The notes under the pieces: model-generated | The model's database searches: none | What the model was told of the DNA's origin: nothing | What the model saw: only the letters and a program-made list of their open reading frames with translations | Shown here: positions 61,803-64,000 of the stretch, piece by piece | Layout: each line of letters begins with the position of its first letter | Position numbering within the stretch: the stretch's first letter is position 1 | NCBI GenBank assembly: GCA_963971285.1 | Contig: OZ020252.1 | Coordinates: 18,513,662 to 18,577,661, forward strand | Reading direction: 5' to 3' | Length of the DNA: 64,000 nt | Source of the DNA: Astropecten irregularis | Taxonomy: Eukaryota; Echinodermata; Asteroidea; Paxillosida; Astropectinidae | Translations under genes and position numbers: made by a program

Positions 61803-64000
61803 ATGGCAACCTGGCTGCATGCACTCTGTTGGGCTCTGAGTTCTTTGCTACTTTTCACCAGTTCTAGCCCTGTGCCTGTCTTCAATTTCATATCAGCTGA
61901 TAGTGTTTTTCATGCTGATTCTACTGGTGTGCTTTCCTGCAACATTTGGGAAGACAGAAGCAAGATTCTGGAGGATTTTGTTGCCAGGTTTCCTGACAAT
62001 TTTGAGTGGTTTCAGCTATCCAACACTCCATACACTCAAGCAAGCTGCATCTTTGGTTCACCGCCTCAGTGCTTCCATTGTGTCTATCATCTCTGCTGCT
62101 GCCCTGATGATGCCAGCCTTTGTCCTCATGATGCCAGCCTTTATCCTCTGCCTACCAAGTCTATTTGTCAAGCTGATGAGGTGTTCTCCATCAAGGTCTA
62201 CCATGTCAAGAATGACTTTTGGACAGCAAATTCCAACACTTTCCAACCTGATCTATCAGTAAGTCTGTCCAATGACTCACATTCCCATCTGCTGGTACCT
62301 TTGGCTTCCAATCTTCGTTGTGCAACTCATCTTCATGTATGCAGCTTCATCTCCACCTTCAATTCCTGTCGGCGTCATCGAAGATTTGCTAAAAGCCCGA
62401 TCTCCTACTATCCAAACTCATCCTCATCTTTCCAAGTTCAACTCTCAGGTGATGTTCACCCAAATCCTGGTCCTGACAGTTCAACTTCTACCAAAGCTTC
62501 GGTCAACAAACGTTCTGAACTGCATCACTCTGAAATCAACTGTGTTTTATATAATGCCAGAAGTCTTGTCAACAAGCTTCATTTATTTCAATCTGACCTC
62601 ATTGTTAATAATATTGATATTGCCTTTGTAACTGAATCCTGGTTAGATGCTACTGTACTTGATGGTGAATTTAATCTGAATCCTAAATACTCTATTTTCA
62701 GAGTGGACCGCAACAGACACGGCGGTGGTGTATTTATTAGTGTATCTAATCATTTGAAACCTTTACGATGTAGTAAATTTGAGCACCCTGATCTTGAATT
62801 GTTATGGGTAGAAATATCATGTAATAGAGGCTCCATGTTATTAGGGTGTTTATACAGACCTCCTAATGCTAGCTCCAAATTTTTTGAGAATTATGAATCT
62901 GTGCTGGAATCCATTTCACCTTTTGCTCACAACTACCTTGCTATAGCTTTGTTGGGTGATTTTAATATTGATGTTAACACTGATGTTCCTAATGTACAAC
63001 GTTTACATGATATTTCCAATGTTCTTAACTTCAGTCAACTTGTAGAGTTTATTACTCGCCCCCGTGAGGCAGAAATCTCTGGTTCTACTATTGACCTATT
63101 ATTCACTAATCGACCGGATTTATTCAATGATACTCGTGCTCTGCCTAGCCTAGGTAACAGTGATCATAATGGTATTGGTTTTGAGATTGTGACAAGTTTC
63201 TCTGTAAAGAAAATCACTCGTATGTTTTATCAGTACAACAAAGCCGATGTTAATGTTTTATGTAACACTTTAGACAGTATTCCTTGGGACGCATGCTTTT
63301 CTTCTGAATATGATGCTGATGAAGTCTGGGTTAGATTTAAAGACTTGCTGTTTGCTGCGATTAAGGATGTTGTGCCCATTGCTGGACAAAAAGGTAAAAA
63401 GCGCAGTCCTTGGATTACTAGAGAAATCATCAAGCTTAGCCGGAAAAAGCTTCGGGCCTTCAAAGCTGCAAAACGTAATCCGGCTAACATTTCCTTGTTT
63501 GATAAGTATAAATGTATACGTAATCAGGTTAAATATGCCACTGCTAAGTCATATAACAATTTTATCAATGAACTTTGTCTTGACTGCCCTAACAATCCCA
63601 AGAAATTCTGGTCATTCGTTAGCAGCCAAAGAAAGAAAGGCTGTCCTAGCAACTTTCACAATGGTGATTCAAATTCTGCAATCACGGACATTTCAGACAT
63701 TGCAAACAACTTTAACCACATTTTCCAAAACAACTTCACCCGGGACTCTCACTCTTATTCATCTCCTCAATCTTGTAACCATCTGCCTTCTGAGTTCCGT
63801 CTAACTGACATCGTTGTGACAGCATTTGAAGTTCAGAAGTTGTTAAAGAATCTTGACATTCATAAGTCTGCAGGACCTGATGAGATTTCCCCACAGTTCT
63901 TGAGCATTGCTAGTGGCAGCTTGGCAAGACCTTTGGCTAGATTGTTCAATTTTTATCTCTCCACTGGCAACATTCCTACAGAGTGGAAACTTGCTCACAT
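61803..64000 (+). CDS. Non-LTR retrotransposon ORF (endonuclease plus reverse transcriptase), 3' part outside window
   Basis: Open from ATG 61803 to the window edge, 732 codons without a stop. Residues 1-25 are hydrophobic (HALCWALSSLLLF), then a Cys/Pro-rich region. GDVHPNPGP at about 216 is the motif that precedes the endonuclease in CR1/L2-type LINEs. APE endonuclease motifs follow: NARSLVNKL (251), TESWL (277), LYRPP, GDFN (385) and SDHNG (453). The reverse transcriptase begins with KSAGPDEISPQFL (about 691). The enzyme would nick target DNA and copy the element RNA by target-primed reverse transcription. The intact frame suggests a young, possibly active copy. No separate ORF1 is visible upstream. 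It lies antisense in a DNA2 intron. Confidence 0.9.
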   Translation, partial: MATWLHALCWALSSLLLFTSSSPVPVFNFISADSVFHADSTGVLSCNIWEDRSKILEDFVARFPDNFEWFQLSNTPYTQASCIFGSPPQCFHCVYHLCCCPDDASLCPHDASLYPLPTKSICQADEVFSIKVYHVKNDFWTANSNTFQPDLSVSLSNDSHSHLLVPLASNLRCATHLHVCSFISTFNSCRRHRRFAKSPISYYPNSSSSFQVQLSGDVHPNPGPDSSTSTKASVNKRSELHHSEINCVLYNARSLVNKLHLFQSDLIVNNIDIAFVTESWLDATVLDGEFNLNPKYSIFRVDRNRHGGGVFISVSNHLKPLRCSKFEHPDLELLWVEISCNRGSMLLGCLYRPPNASSKFFENYESVLESISPFAHNYLAIALLGDFNIDVNTDVPNVQRLHDISNVLNFSQLVEFITRPREAEISGSTIDLLFTNRPDLFNDTRALPSLGNSDHNGIGFEIVTSFSVKKITRMFYQYNKADVNVLCNTLDSIPWDACFSSEYDADEVWVRFKDLLFAAIKDVVPIAGQKGKKRSPWITREIIKLSRKKLRAFKAAKRNPANISLFDKYKCIRNQVKYATAKSYNNFINELCLDCPNNPKKFWSFVSSQRKKGCPSNFHNGDSNSAITDISDIANNFNHIFQNNFTRDSHSYSSPQSCNHLPSEFRLTDIVVTAFEVQKLLKNLDIHKSAGPDEISPQFLSIASGSLARPLARLFNFYLSTGNIPTEWKLAH

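Noticed and set aside
415..62000. Functional tRNA genes at SINE-A, SINE-B and SINE-C cores
   Set aside because: A and B boxes are present but copies share non-tRNA flanks, differ from one another and do not form clean cloverleaves. They are repeat elements.
61903..62631. Plus-strand frames of 119 codons within the LINE
   Set aside because: They overlap the long LINE frame starting at 61803 in other phases and match no motif.

Overview
This is animal nuclear DNA from an intron-rich, AT-rich genome crowded with short inverted-repeat transposons. The gene content (a PLC-delta, CNTD1, DNA2, a C-type lectin with a PAN-like tail, a CR1/L2-like LINE), tRNA-derived SINEs and the repeat style suggest a marine deuterostome, most likely an echinoderm or a relative. 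The species call is inference; the genes themselves are assigned from intact exons whose splice sites and reading phases agree.

Layout. (1) 649-2829 (+): last four exons of an SPFH/band-7 protein. (2) 2830-8191: gene-free, several inverted-repeat elements. (3) 8192-37144 (-): a complete phospholipase C-delta gene, 20 coding exons, 765 codons, plus a probable 5' UTR exon ending at 38689. (4) 37181-40057: head-to-head interval between PLC-delta and CNTD1. (5) 40071-44192 (+): complete CNTD1 (meiotic cyclin-fold protein), 7 coding exons, 307 codons. (6) 44193-46852: tail-to-tail interval. (7) 46853-61498 (-): DNA2 helicase/nuclease, 14 exons covering the whole helicase part; the N-terminal nuclease exons lie beyond the window. 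(8) 50830-51582 (-): an intronless secreted C-type lectin gene nested in a DNA2 intron. (9) 61803-64000 (+): a LINE ORF, open from its ATG to the window edge, in a DNA2 intron and antisense to it.

How the genes relate. PLC-delta is a calcium-dependent phosphoinositide signalling enzyme. CNTD1 (crossover maturation) and DNA2 (flap and DNA-end processing) both act on DNA but are convergent and need not be co-regulated. The lectin is a secreted protein of the kind common in invertebrate immunity.

Most striking non-genic features: a 17-copy, strictly 58-bp minisatellite in DNA2 whose unit is the 3' end of a coding exon plus its splice donor, so the donor itself has been amplified; several MITE families with different interiors but near-identical termini; a family with hexamer (GAGCCT/GGCTCC) arrays near its ends; a 158-bp foldback element flanked by a 15-bp direct repeat; and a dense cluster of the palindrome TAGGCCTA at 30.6-39.8 kb.
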